DNA of 7,945 bases from assembly GCA_955652855.1 (NCBI GenBank), contig CATPCN010000481.1, positions 1 through 7,945 on the forward strand. The letters run 5' to 3'. Positions 1 to 6,253 of the stretch are shown here, one piece after another. The notes under the pieces are model-generated. The model was not told where the DNA came from. It made no database searches and was given only the letters and a program-made list of their open reading frames with translations. The DNA comes from an uncultured Chthoniobacterales bacterium. GTDB lineage: Bacteria; Verrucomicrobiota; Verrucomicrobiae; Chthoniobacterales; UBA10450. Numbering within the stretch: the stretch's first letter is position 1; every line of letters starts with the position of its first letter. The position numbers and the translations under genes were made by a program.

Positions 1-1119
1 GGCGAGGAGCGAGATCGCAATCGCCGCCGCGACGATCGCGAGAAAAAGATTGAGCAGCGGAAGAGCGAGCATTTTGCCGGTCGGCAAAAATGTTTGGCCG
101 GGATAACGATCAATCATTGCCCAAAGAAGCGAGCTGAGCATGAGAAAGACGCCGACGACGCCGAACACGATGCTGGAGTGCGCGAAGAAAAGAATCTCGA
201 TCAAAACGAAAATGATACCGAGCACGAAGAGTCCGACCACTTCCCAGCCGGCCAATCCGGCGAGATAGTGTCCGAGAAAGAAAAGCGCGAAACAGATCGC
301 GGAAATAATTCCAGGCAAACTCGCCCCTGGAATTTTGAATTCCAAATAGGCGCCGATAATTCCGCCGAGAAGAAGAAGCGGTGCAAGCGCGGTGATCCAA
401 AATGCGAGCTGCTCGAACCCGCTAGGATCGAGAGAAACGGTCGCACCCTTTAACCCGGCCTTGCGCGTAAGATCGACAATCGAATCTGCGATGCCGTCGG
501 CCAGCAGTGGCTTGCCGTTAATATTTTCGGTGGCTTCCTGTGCGCTCAGCGTGAGCAGCGAACCTTTCGCGTGAACGACGCGATCGCCGATCTTTACTTC
601 CTTGTCCTTGCTCATGAACGCCTCACCCAGATCGGGATTGTGCCCGTTGCGAATGGCCGAGCTGCGAATGAGGGCCGACCAGTAAGAAATGGTCTTGTCG
701 CGCTCTGTCGCCGGCAAATCTTCGCCGGTTGGAAGCACAGGAGCAGCCGCGCCGATCGCGCTGACCGGCGACATGTAAATATGTTTTGTCGCAAGTGCGA
801 TGAGCGCTCCGGCTGAGCCGGCGTTCGAATTAATGAAAGTGTAAGTCGGGATCGTCGCGTGATTGAGGACGCTTGTAATTTCGGCGGCGCTATCGAGTCG
901 GCCGCCGTAGGTGTTCATTTCAAAAATAATTGCGGTCGCGCCTGCGTTTTCCGCCGCTTTCTCAGCTCGGCGCAGAAACAAAAACAGTGAGGGCGAAATT
1001 TCTCCCTGGAGCGGGACAACGACCGTGTCGCCTTTGTGAATGAGATCGCGCGCCTCCGCGTTTTGCCATCCCAGCGCGAAACAAATCAAGGCCAAGATCG
1101 ACAATCGAAATTTTCTCAT
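1..1119 (-). CDS. NfeD-family membrane-bound serine protease (ClpP class), C-terminus cut by the window edge
   Basis: The frame is open from the ATG at 1119-1117 to base 1 (373 codons). Residues 1-23 form a signal peptide ending in AEA. Residues 35-220 form a ClpP/crotonase-fold protease domain. It contains NTYGG (69-73), NAGSAG (99-104) with probable nucleophile Ser102, SAIGAAAP (120-127), and Lys142 in ERDKTISYW. Ser102 and Lys142 align by eye with the Ser-Lys dyad of the archaeal 1510-N protease. About five hydrophobic segments follow (roughly 238-260, 266-290, 292-313, 316-336 and 348-373). The soluble OB-fold domain that usually ends long NfeD proteins would lie outside the window. Family members cleave hydrophobic stretches of membrane proteins such as stomatins/flotillins; no stomatin gene is visible here. 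The second membrane block lacks the usual PGFG-like turn and reads AHSSIVFG. No Shine-Dalgarno is seen before the ATG; an in-frame GTG at 1140 is a weaker alternative. Confidence 0.9.
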   Translation of the reverse strand, partial: MRKFRLSILALICFALGWQNAEARDLIHKGDTVVVPLQGEISPSLFLFLRRAEKAAENAGATAIIFEMNTYGGRLDSAAEITSVLNHATIPTYTFINSNAGSAGALIALATKHIYMSPVSAIGAAAPVLPTGEDLPATERDKTISYWSALIRSSAIRNGHNPDLGEAFMSKDKEVKIGDRVVHAKGSLLTLSAQEATENINGKPLLADGIADSIVDLTRKAGLKGATVSLDPSGFEQLAFWITALAPLLLLGGIIGAYLEFKIPGASLPGIISAICFALFFLGHYLAGLAGWEVVGLFVLGIIFVLIEILFFAHSSIVFGVVGVFLMLSSLLWAMIDRYPGQTFLPTGKMLALPLLNLFLAIVAAAIAISLLA

Positions 1120-1193
1120 TGTTTGGACGCGACGCTGCACTGAATTACTTTGGCATCGCTCTACTCGCGGAACGAGCGAAAAATGGAGCGCGC
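1120..1193. promoter_or_regulatory. Divergent intergenic region between the NfeD-type gene and dnaG
   Basis: These 74 bp separate two divergent start codons, so promoters for both genes should lie here or inside the opposing coding sequence. I see no convincing -35/-10 pair on either strand. The best plus-strand candidate is TTGGAC (1123-1128), a 17-bp spacer and TACTTT (1146-1151), with only three matches of six in each box. The dnaG frame is open back through this region from a TTG at 1119, but the residues encoded there do not look like primase. Confidence 0.35.
1185..1188 (+). promoter_or_regulatory. Shine-Dalgarno GGAG of dnaG
   Basis: GGAG lies 5 nt before the ATG at 1194. It supports this start over the upstream in-frame TTG at 1119, which would add 25 residues with no counterpart in primases. 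Confidence 0.7.
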
Positions 1194-3002
1194 ATGGGCA
1201 CAATCCCTCCACAGACCATCGAACAGATCGCTGCGGCGAATGATATCGTCGAAGTGATCGGCTCATATTTTCCGCTGAAAAGAGCGGGCGTAAATTTTAA
1301 AGCGCTCTGCCCATTTCATCAGGAAAAAACGCCGTCGTTCACCGTCAGTCCACAGCGCCAGACGTTTCACTGCTTCGGTTGCGGTATCGGGGGGAGTGTT
1401 TTCCGTTTTGTCATGGATTACGAACATGTCGATTTTCCTTCGTCGGTGCGAAAGCTCGCGGCGCGCGCGGGAATTCCGGTGATCGAGGAACGTGGCGCCG
1501 GCGGCGAGGAAGATCGACAATACGAAGCGCGGCGCACCTTGCTGAAACTGCACGCGGAAGCGGCCGAATGGTTTCACACGAACTTAATGAAGAAGGATTT
1601 CGCCAAAGCCGCGCGCGATTATCTGAAAAAACGCGGGATTGAAAATAAGGTCGCGAAGGATTGGCAGATCGGTTTCGCGCCGGATAGTTGGGATGCACTG
1701 GTGAAGTGGGCGCAGGATCGCGGTTACCTGCGCAATCAGATTGTGCAAAGCGGGCTCGTCAAATTGCGGGATGAAGACCGTTCTGACGGCGAATTTTACG
1801 ATCGGTTTCGCGCGCGGATCATGTTTCCAATTTGTAATGACGTCGGTGAAGTGATCGCTTTCAGCGGCCGGCTCCTCGCGAAAGACGCGGAGGGCGCAAA
1901 GTATTTGAATTCGCCGGAGACGCCGCTTTTCCGAAAAGGCAATGTGCTCTTCGGTCTGCATAAAACGAAGCGCGGCTTGATCGAAGCGAATAGCGCGATC
2001 GTTTGCGAAGGGCAGCTCGATCTCATCACGGTTTTCGAGGCGGGGATTGCGAACGTGGTCGCGCCGCAGGGAACAGCGTTCACGGAAAGCCAGGCGCGTG
2101 TTTTGAAACGCTTCGTGAGCGAAGTCGTGCTCTGTTTCGATGCAGATGTCGCGGGACAGAAAGCAGCCGAGCGCTCGCTCGACGCGCTATTGCAAAACGA
2201 TCTGGTGGTGCGCGTCGCCGAAATGCCGCCGGGCGAAGATCCCGATTCGATGATCCGGCACAAAGGCAAAGAGGAATTCGAGAAGCGAGTGAGCGGCGCC
2301 CGCGATTTTTTCGATCATTGGATTGAGCGTGAGGCCACCAACACGGATCTCGACTCGTTAGGCGCGAAAATGAAACTGGCGCGAAAAATGGCGGAGACAG
2401 TTGCGCGGGTACACGATCCGCTCATGCGCGGCGAAGTGGCAAACAAAGTGAGCGCGCGAATTGGAATTCCGGTGGCCGATTTCAAAGGGCTCTTTCCGAA
2501 GTCATCACGCGAATATGTTTCGGCCGATAAGCGCGAGTCAGCAGCAACGTCGGCGCCGATTCACGACATCGCGATGCTTTGTCTGCTGGCGCTGCGTGAT
2601 GTCGATGCCCGCGATTTTATTCTTGCGCAAAATTGGCGCGATGTGCTGGCGCAGGCGCCGGACTCGGAAATTCTTGTTCGAATTCTCGAGAGCACTCTTC
2701 GGCCGGACGATCCTTCGTCCGTCAACGCCTTCATGGCTGGACTAGCGACGGCCGATGAAGCTCTCATCTCTGCATGGCTGCTTCAAAAGATGCCGCCGAA
2801 TGCGAGCGCTGTCGTAAAGGATTGGTGGACTGGCCTTAAACAAGCGGCGGTGCGGCGCCAGCTCCAGATCGCGGAAGGACGAATGAAGCTTCCTCGTCTC
2901 AGCGGCGGAGAGGTGGTCGCTCTGCAGAAACAAATTCTTGACCTGCAAGAACAGCTCCGCGAGCTTTCCAAGTTTTCGTCGGACCGCATGCTCGATACGT
3001 AA
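1194..3002 (+). CDS. dnaG: DNA primase DnaG
   Basis: This 602-residue protein synthesises RNA primers for replication. The N-terminal zinc-binding domain uses Cys39, His42, Cys60 and Cys63 (CPFH...CFGC) to recognise template. The RNA polymerase core includes YDRFRARIMFPI (202-213) followed by GEVIAFSGR (218-226). The Toprim catalytic centre has Glu272 (CEGQLDLI), Asp316 and Asp318 (CFDADVAG), and Asp349 and Asp351 (PPGEDPDS), which matches the metal-binding acids of E. coli DnaG. Residues from about 450 to 602 form a helical, poorly conserved tail, expected to bind the replicative helicase DnaB; its last 30 residues look like a coiled coil. The length is normal for the family. The start is chosen because MGTIPPQTIEQI is a typical primase N-terminus and has GGAG in front. 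The Toprim motif usually reads EGYxD; here Gln replaces Tyr. rpoD follows 67 bp downstream. Confidence 0.97.
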   Translation: MGTIPPQTIEQIAAANDIVEVIGSYFPLKRAGVNFKALCPFHQEKTPSFTVSPQRQTFHCFGCGIGGSVFRFVMDYEHVDFPSSVRKLAARAGIPVIEERGAGGEEDRQYEARRTLLKLHAEAAEWFHTNLMKKDFAKAARDYLKKRGIENKVAKDWQIGFAPDSWDALVKWAQDRGYLRNQIVQSGLVKLRDEDRSDGEFYDRFRARIMFPICNDVGEVIAFSGRLLAKDAEGAKYLNSPETPLFRKGNVLFGLHKTKRGLIEANSAIVCEGQLDLITVFEAGIANVVAPQGTAFTESQARVLKRFVSEVVLCFDADVAGQKAAERSLDALLQNDLVVRVAEMPPGEDPDSMIRHKGKEEFEKRVSGARDFFDHWIEREATNTDLDSLGAKMKLARKMAETVARVHDPLMRGEVANKVSARIGIPVADFKGLFPKSSREYVSADKRESAATSAPIHDIAMLCLLALRDVDARDFILAQNWRDVLAQAPDSEILVRILESTLRPDDPSSVNAFMAGLATADEALISAWLLQKMPPNASAVVKDWWTGLKQAAVRRQLQIAEGRMKLPRLSGGEVVALQKQILDLQEQLRELSKFSSDRMLDT

Positions 3003-3004
3003 AA

Positions 3005-3024
3005 ACTGCCGCTGAGGGGGCAGT
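3005..3024. other. Small hairpin in the dnaG-rpoD spacer
   Basis: A perfect 6-bp inverted repeat, ACTGCC (3005-3010) and GGCAGT (3019-3024), encloses an 8-nt loop and starts 2 nt after the dnaG stop. On the plus strand it is followed by AAAATC, so it is not a classical intrinsic terminator in the direction of rpoD. On the minus strand a short T-run would follow, but no minus-strand gene ends here. It could be a transcript processing or stabilising element between the two messages, or chance. Confidence 0.35.
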
Positions 3025-3069
3025 AAAATCGAGCGAGCTGACGGGGAACACGACTAAAAGCAGCACGCC

Positions 3070-4917
3070 TTGGCCAAGCATCCGAAACGAAAATTGAGGG
3101 TCCGATCGACGTCACCCAAACGTCGAAAACCGCGCGTGCGTTCAAGGGCCAAGCGCTCGAAAATGCGAGCCAAGCAATCGAAGCGTAAACTGGTTTCGCG
3201 AAAATCGGTAGCGCATCGCGCCAAACGCGGGAAGCCGCTTTTGGGTCGGCCAAAAAAATCGAGAAAGAAGGCAGCGACGCCATCTTTGCCGACCGGCATC
3301 GCTTTACATCTGGAGAATGATGTTCAAGCGCGTATCCGCGAATTGATCAAGCTGGCCAAAGAACAAGGGCACCTCACTTTTGATGATCTCAATGAAGCGT
3401 TGCCGCCGGAAGTCACTGATGCGGACGAGCTCGACGCGATCCTGACGCGCCTGCGTCGGATGGAGATCGATATCATCGAGGCTTCGGAGGTTGACCGTTA
3501 CAAGGACGGGAAAAAAGACAGCGAGGAAGAAGAAGAAAAACCGGAGCCCAAACTCGACATTCTCGACGATCCGGTGCGGATGTATTTAAAGCAGATGGGT
3601 CAGGTGCCGCTGCTGACGCGTGAGCAGGAGGTGGAGATTTCCAAGCGTATCGAAGAGGCGGAGGATATGGTGCAGAAGCACATCAATCGCTTTGGCTTTA
3701 TCGCAAGAGCGCATCTCGATCTTGCCCAAAAATTGACGGAAGGCGGCGAGCGATTCGATCGCGTGATCCTGGACAAGAAGATCGAGAGTCGCGAGCGCTA
3801 CATGAAAATGTTGCCGCGTCTCTGCAAGCACGTGGAGAAACACAACGCGTCCATTTGTCAGCGTTACAGTCAACTTTTACGCCGCACGACGCGACGCGAT
3901 GGAAAAAAACTGAAGGCGTTCCAAAAGGAAGTCGCCTCTTTGCAAAAGCTTTACCCGAAATTTTATTTCAAGCAGCGCGTGACCGAAGAGTTCGTGCACT
4001 TAGCGGACGAGCAGTTTCTTCGTCTTACAAATCTGCAGACCGAAATGAAAAAGCCCCGACGCGGGCATGGCGCTCGTGCCAAACCTCGTCCGAAAAGGCA
4101 TGAGCTCGAGAGCACGCTGTGGCTTTCGCTGGAAGAATACACCGAGCAATACCAGGCGTTGAAGGGTTGGTTGCGCAAAGCATTGCGAGCGAAGACCGAA
4201 ATGGTGGAAGCGAACCTGCGGCTGGTCATTTCCATTGCGAAGAAGTACACAAACCGCGGTCTATCCTTTCTCGATCTAATTCAGGAAGGAAACATGGGAT
4301 TGATGAAAGCGGTCGAGAAGTTCGAATATCGGCGCGGTTATAAATTTTCGACCTACGCGACGTGGTGGATTCGGCAGGCGATCACGCGATCGATTGCCGA
4401 TCAGGCGCGCACGATTCGCATTCCGGTCCACATGATCGAGACGATCAATAAATTAATGCGCGTGCAAAAGCAGCTCGTGCAGGAATATGGTCGTGAGCCA
4501 ACGCCCGAAGAAGTGGCGGAGGAAATCTTGCTCCCTGTGGACCGGGTGCGCGCAGTCTTGAAAATGGCGCAACAGCCGATCTCATTGCAGTCGCCCGTCG
4601 GCGATAGTGAAGAGACGAACTTCGGCGATTTCATTGAAGACAAAAGCGCGGAGAACCCGAGCGACATGACGGCGATCGTGCTTCTCAAGGAGAAAATTAA
4701 AGATGTGCTCGAAACCCTTACGGAGCGTGAACGTCAGGTGCTCGAGCAACGCTTCGGGTTAGTGGACGGTTATAGCCGGACCTTGGAGGAAGTGGGGCGC
4801 CAATTTCGTGTGACGCGCGAGCGCATTCGCCAGATTGAAGCCAAAGCGCTGCGCAAGATGCGGCATCCTACGCGCATCCGCCAGTTGGAAGGGTTTCTCG
4901 AAGCGGCCGAAATGTGA
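3070..4917 (+). CDS. rpoD: Primary (housekeeping) RNA polymerase sigma factor, sigma-70 group 1
   Basis: This 615-residue protein directs core RNA polymerase to housekeeping promoters. Residues 80-145 match region 1.1, and region 1.2 is at 166-196 ([12 protein letters not shown]...). A long non-conserved insert runs from about 200 to 370. Region 2 is at 375-450, with [32 protein letters not shown] and the -10 recognition helix. Region 3 follows IPVHMIET. Region 4 is at 540-605, with helix-turn-helix [20 protein letters not shown] (571-590), which reads the -35 element. The arrangement resembles chlamydial sigma-66. Residues 1-70 are an unusual tail with 33 Lys/Arg and no acidic residue. The start is uncertain: TTG 3070 is the first possible start after an in-frame stop at 3055-3057. 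Later options are TTG 3094, GTG 3136 and ATG 3163; none has a clear Shine-Dalgarno. Even the ATG keeps 39 basic residues. Confidence 0.96.
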   Translation: MAKHPKRKLRVRSTSPKRRKPRVRSRAKRSKMRAKQSKRKLVSRKSVAHRAKRGKPLLGRPKKSRKKAATPSLPTGIALHLENDVQARIRELIKLAKEQGHLTFDDLNEALPPEVTDADELDAILTRLRRMEIDIIEASEVDRYKDGKKDSEEEEEKPEPKLDILDDPVRMYLKQMGQVPLLTREQEVEISKRIEEAEDMVQKHINRFGFIARAHLDLAQKLTEGGERFDRVILDKKIESRERYMKMLPRLCKHVEKHNASICQRYSQLLRRTTRRDGKKLKAFQKEVASLQKLYPKFYFKQRVTEEFVHLADEQFLRLTNLQTEMKKPRRGHGARAKPRPKRHELESTLWLSLEEYTEQYQALKGWLRKALRAKTEMVEANLRLVISIAKKYTNRGLSFLDLIQEGNMGLMKAVEKFEYRRGYKFSTYATWWIRQAITRSIADQARTIRIPVHMIETINKLMRVQKQLVQEYGREPTPEEVAEEILLPVDRVRAVLKMAQQPISLQSPVGDSEETNFGDFIEDKSAENPSDMTAIVLLKEKIKDVLETLTERERQVLEQRFGLVDGYSRTLEEVGRQFRVTRERIRQIEAKALRKMRHPTRIRQLEGFLEAAEM

Positions 4918-4977
4918 GATCGAAGCGAATTTCTACGCGCAACTTTCGACCGGACACGCAGTTTAATTTCACGGAAC

Positions 4978-5328
4978 ATGAACCGCGAAGATGATCAGTT
5001 ATTGTGGGACCTGCTTGGTAAAGCGGCAAAACCCAAGGTTTCAGCATTTTTCGCGCGTAATATTTTGCGCAATATCCGGGAAGAACGGAGCTGGCGCGGT
5101 TATCTCGCGCATTTCTTTACCGGTCGTCGGTTAATTCCTGCGGCTGCCCTGGCCGTGGCGGTGTTCGCCGCTCTGCTTTTCACGCGAACCTCAATGGTCG
5201 GCCCGCATGCGACCGGAAATCCAAACGTTGCGAATATCGCAACGCAGGATTACGAAGTGGTGGCCGATCTCGATGAGTTGCTCGCATCCGACGAAAATAA
5301 TTTGTGGACAGACAATTCTTCCTTGTAG
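4978..5328 (+). CDS. Small single-pass membrane protein, anti-sigma-factor-like (hypothetical)
   Basis: This 116-residue protein has no domain I can name with certainty. Residues 1-47 are charged and probably cytosolic (DDQLLWDLLGKA, then SAFFARNILRNIREER). Residues 52-69 form one membrane span preceded by Arg50-Arg51, which by the positive-inside rule puts the N-terminus in the cytosol. Residues 70-116 are an acidic extracytoplasmic tail (DYEVVADLDELLASDENNLW). This layout resembles the short anti-sigma-like proteins encoded next to ECF sigma factors in verrucomicrobial and related genomes; that is from memory, not a search. It begins 60 bp after rpoD on the same strand, with only a short GGA before the ATG. 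It overlaps the next gene by 25 nt. Alternatives are an uncharacterised membrane anchor for the downstream secreted protein, or an unrelated hypothetical protein. Confidence 0.75.
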   Translation: MNREDDQLLWDLLGKAAKPKVSAFFARNILRNIREERSWRGYLAHFFTGRRLIPAAALAVAVFAALLFTRTSMVGPHATGNPNVANIATQDYEVVADLDELLASDENNLWTDNSSL

Positions 5329-5819
5329 CTTCGCTTAGCGTACTCGGTTTAATGGTTGTTACCGACGAGTGTAGCGCTCAAGGGCAAGGTTCGAGCGCTC
5401 CTCCGCGCGGAATGGGGCAAGGTCGTGGCCGCATGGAAGGCGACTTCAGGCCAGTGCGCGAGCGAATGTCCGAGCTCTCTCCGGAAGATCGACAACGCTT
5501 CGAGAAAAATGCTCAGCGCTGGATGCAGATGAGTCCGGAAGAGCGCTCAATGTTGCGGGAGCGCGAGAATATCCGCCGGGAACGCGTGAAGCGCGAAGTG
5601 GAGGATGCGTTGCGTGGTTCCGGCTTGGCCCTTGACGCTGCGAAACGCGAGCAGTTTCAGGTTCGGTACATGCAGGAGCGGAGAAAACTTGAGCAAGCAT
5701 TGCACAAGGAAATCGAAGAAAAACGGGAGCAGCAATTAGCGCCGATAGTCGAGCGCCTGAAAAAAGAATTCCAATCGCAACAAACGCCACCGACCGCTTC
5801 CGCATCACCAGGCAAATAA
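5304..5819 (+). CDS. Secreted DUF3106/Spy-like helical protein
   Basis: The 171-residue product starts at GTG 5304. An in-frame TAA at 5298-5300 makes this the first possible start. Residues 1-25 read as a signal peptide (hydrophobic 5-19, possible cleavage after CSA, residues 23-25). A short Gly/Arg-rich linker (26-46) is followed by a highly charged helical domain. Two copies of a short motif, LSPEDRQRFEKNAQRW (58-73) and MSPEERSMLRERENI (76-90), match the pattern I associate with DUF3106. A long Lys/Glu/Arg/Gln-rich helix runs from about 92 to 158. The protein should act in the periplasm. Helical proteins of this kind include Spy/CpxP chaperones and CnrR/ZraP-like sensors, but no metal-binding His cluster is visible, so no specific role is assigned. 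It overlaps the upstream membrane-protein gene by 25 nt and lacks its own Shine-Dalgarno, which suggests translational coupling. Confidence 0.8.
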   Translation: MDRQFFLVASLSVLGLMVVTDECSAQGQGSSAPPRGMGQGRGRMEGDFRPVRERMSELSPEDRQRFEKNAQRWMQMSPEERSMLRERENIRRERVKREVEDALRGSGLALDAAKREQFQVRYMQERRKLEQALHKEIEEKREQQLAPIVERLKKEFQSQQTPPTASASPGK

Positions 5820-5864
5820 CCAAATGATTCGAATCCGTTCGTTTTCTTCTACCGAGAGAGAAGG

Positions 5865-5899
5865 AAAAAGAGCTGGTGGGAATTGACCCGGGCCAGCTC
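5865..5899 (-). terminator. Intrinsic terminator of the Tyr/Gly-rich protein gene
   Basis: Read on the minus strand, GAGCTGG at 5899-5893 pairs with CCAGCTC at 5876-5870. An inner GGG/CCC pairing (5889-5887 with 5880-5878) closes a 6-nt loop, and TTTTT (5869-5865) follows directly. The hairpin starts 16 nt after the stop codon at 5916. In the plus direction no T-run follows, so it probably serves only the minus-strand gene of this convergent pair. Confidence 0.75.
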
Positions 5900-5915
5900 C
5901 AGAAAACTTGTTCGT

Positions 5916-6185
5916 TTAGTAACGGCGCCAGTGGCGATGCGGATAGTAGATCCGCCGGCCATGGTACCAGTAATACCGCGGCCCAACGTAAAAGGACGTC
6001 CTATAATATGGTCCGTAATATGGATACCCGTATCCGTATGGATGACATGATGGGTAGCCATAGCCGTAGCCGATCGGAACACCGATGCCGATGCCGACCG
6101 AGACCCCCGCTTGCGAAGATGTTGCCGACGCAAACGCGAATCCAGTGACTGCTAATGCAATTAAGAGAAGCTTTTTCCAGTTCAT
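5916..6185 (-). CDS. Secreted Tyr/Gly-rich small protein (hypothetical)
   Basis: This 89-residue protein has a clear signal peptide (MNWKK, hydrophobic 6-20, cleavage after SSQA at 26). The mature part is about 63 residues, of which 17 are Tyr. It opens with a GVSVGIGIGV stretch and continues with repeated GYGYP/PYYGP units (39-61). It ends in an Arg/His/Tyr/Trp-rich tail (70-89) containing YYWYHGRRIYYPHRHW. Similar short secreted proteins with a YYWYxGRRYY-like tail occur in many Gram-negative genomes, to my recollection, without an assigned function; surface or matrix association is a guess. The start is supported by GGTGA 4 nt upstream. It lies 68 bp downstream of ribD on the same strand and is closed by its own terminator, so it may be an independent transcript or the end of the ribD message. 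Confidence 0.85.
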   Translation of the reverse strand: MNWKKLLLIALAVTGFAFASATSSQAGVSVGIGIGVPIGYGYGYPSCHPYGYGYPYYGPYYRTSFYVGPRYYWYHGRRIYYPHRHWRRY

Positions 6186-6189
6186 TTCT

Positions 6190-6194
6190 TCACC
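6190..6194 (-). promoter_or_regulatory. Shine-Dalgarno GGTGA of the Tyr/Gly-rich protein gene
   Basis: GGTGA (6194 down to 6190) within GGGGTGA lies 4 nt before the ATG at 6185. It matches the 3' half of the consensus AGGAGGTGA and fixes the start. Among the gene starts in this window it is one of only two with a clear Shine-Dalgarno. Confidence 0.65.
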
Positions 6195-6223
6195 CCATCC
6201 AATTCAACTTTACAGAATATTGA

Positions 6224-6252
6224 ACTGTACCTGAGACGAAAAAGTTCCGCAA
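6224..6252 (-). promoter_or_regulatory. Possible sigma-70 promoter of the Tyr/Gly-rich protein gene
   Basis: On the minus strand TTGCGG (6252-6247) is followed by a 17-bp spacer and TACAGT (6229-6224), with 3/6 and 4/6 matches to TTGACA and TATAAT. Initiation near 6217 would give a leader of about 31 nt. The spacing is ideal but the boxes are weak. It starts directly after the ribD stop codon. Confidence 0.25.
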
Positions 6253-6253
6253 T

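Noticed and set aside
94..453. Open frame on the plus strand, 119 codons, highly charged product
   Set aside because: It lies antisense inside the NfeD-type protease gene, whose protein shows clear family motifs and membrane segments. The hydrophilic product is what the complement of a membrane protein in this composition yields.
469..1109. 16-nt direct repeat AAGATCGACAATCGAA at 469-484 and 1094-1109
   Set aside because: Both copies lie inside the protease gene but encode different protein contexts. Shorter versions at 1510 and 5485 in other genes suggest a favoured oligomer of the local codon usage, not a recombination site.
1796..2269. 157-codon minus-strand frame inside dnaG
   Set aside because: It is antisense to the primase catalytic core, with no family motifs and no start signal. 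Long antisense frames are common in GC-biased codon usage.
2783..3283. 166-codon minus-strand frame spanning the dnaG end and rpoD start
   Set aside because: It is Ser/Arg/Ala-rich, with no recognisable domain and no Shine-Dalgarno. It runs antisense to the basic RpoD tail, whose Lys/Arg codons favour stop-free complements.
4920..4949. Possible rpoD terminator (TCGAA / TTCGA repeat)
   Set aside because: The stem is only 5 bp, AU-rich and with a 20-nt loop, and no T-run follows it. I therefore do not call a terminator between rpoD and the membrane-protein gene.
5446..5823. 125-codon minus-strand frame over the secreted helical protein gene
   Set aside because: It is the antisense of a coding region with a good signal peptide and repeated LSPE/MSPE motifs. 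The minus-strand product has no recognisable features.
5842..5867. A/T-rich stem TTTTCTTCT / AGAAGGAAA after the DUF3106-like gene
   Set aside because: The stem is weak, contains a G-U pair and has no T-run after it. Its A-run is better explained as the complement of the T-tract of the minus-strand terminator.
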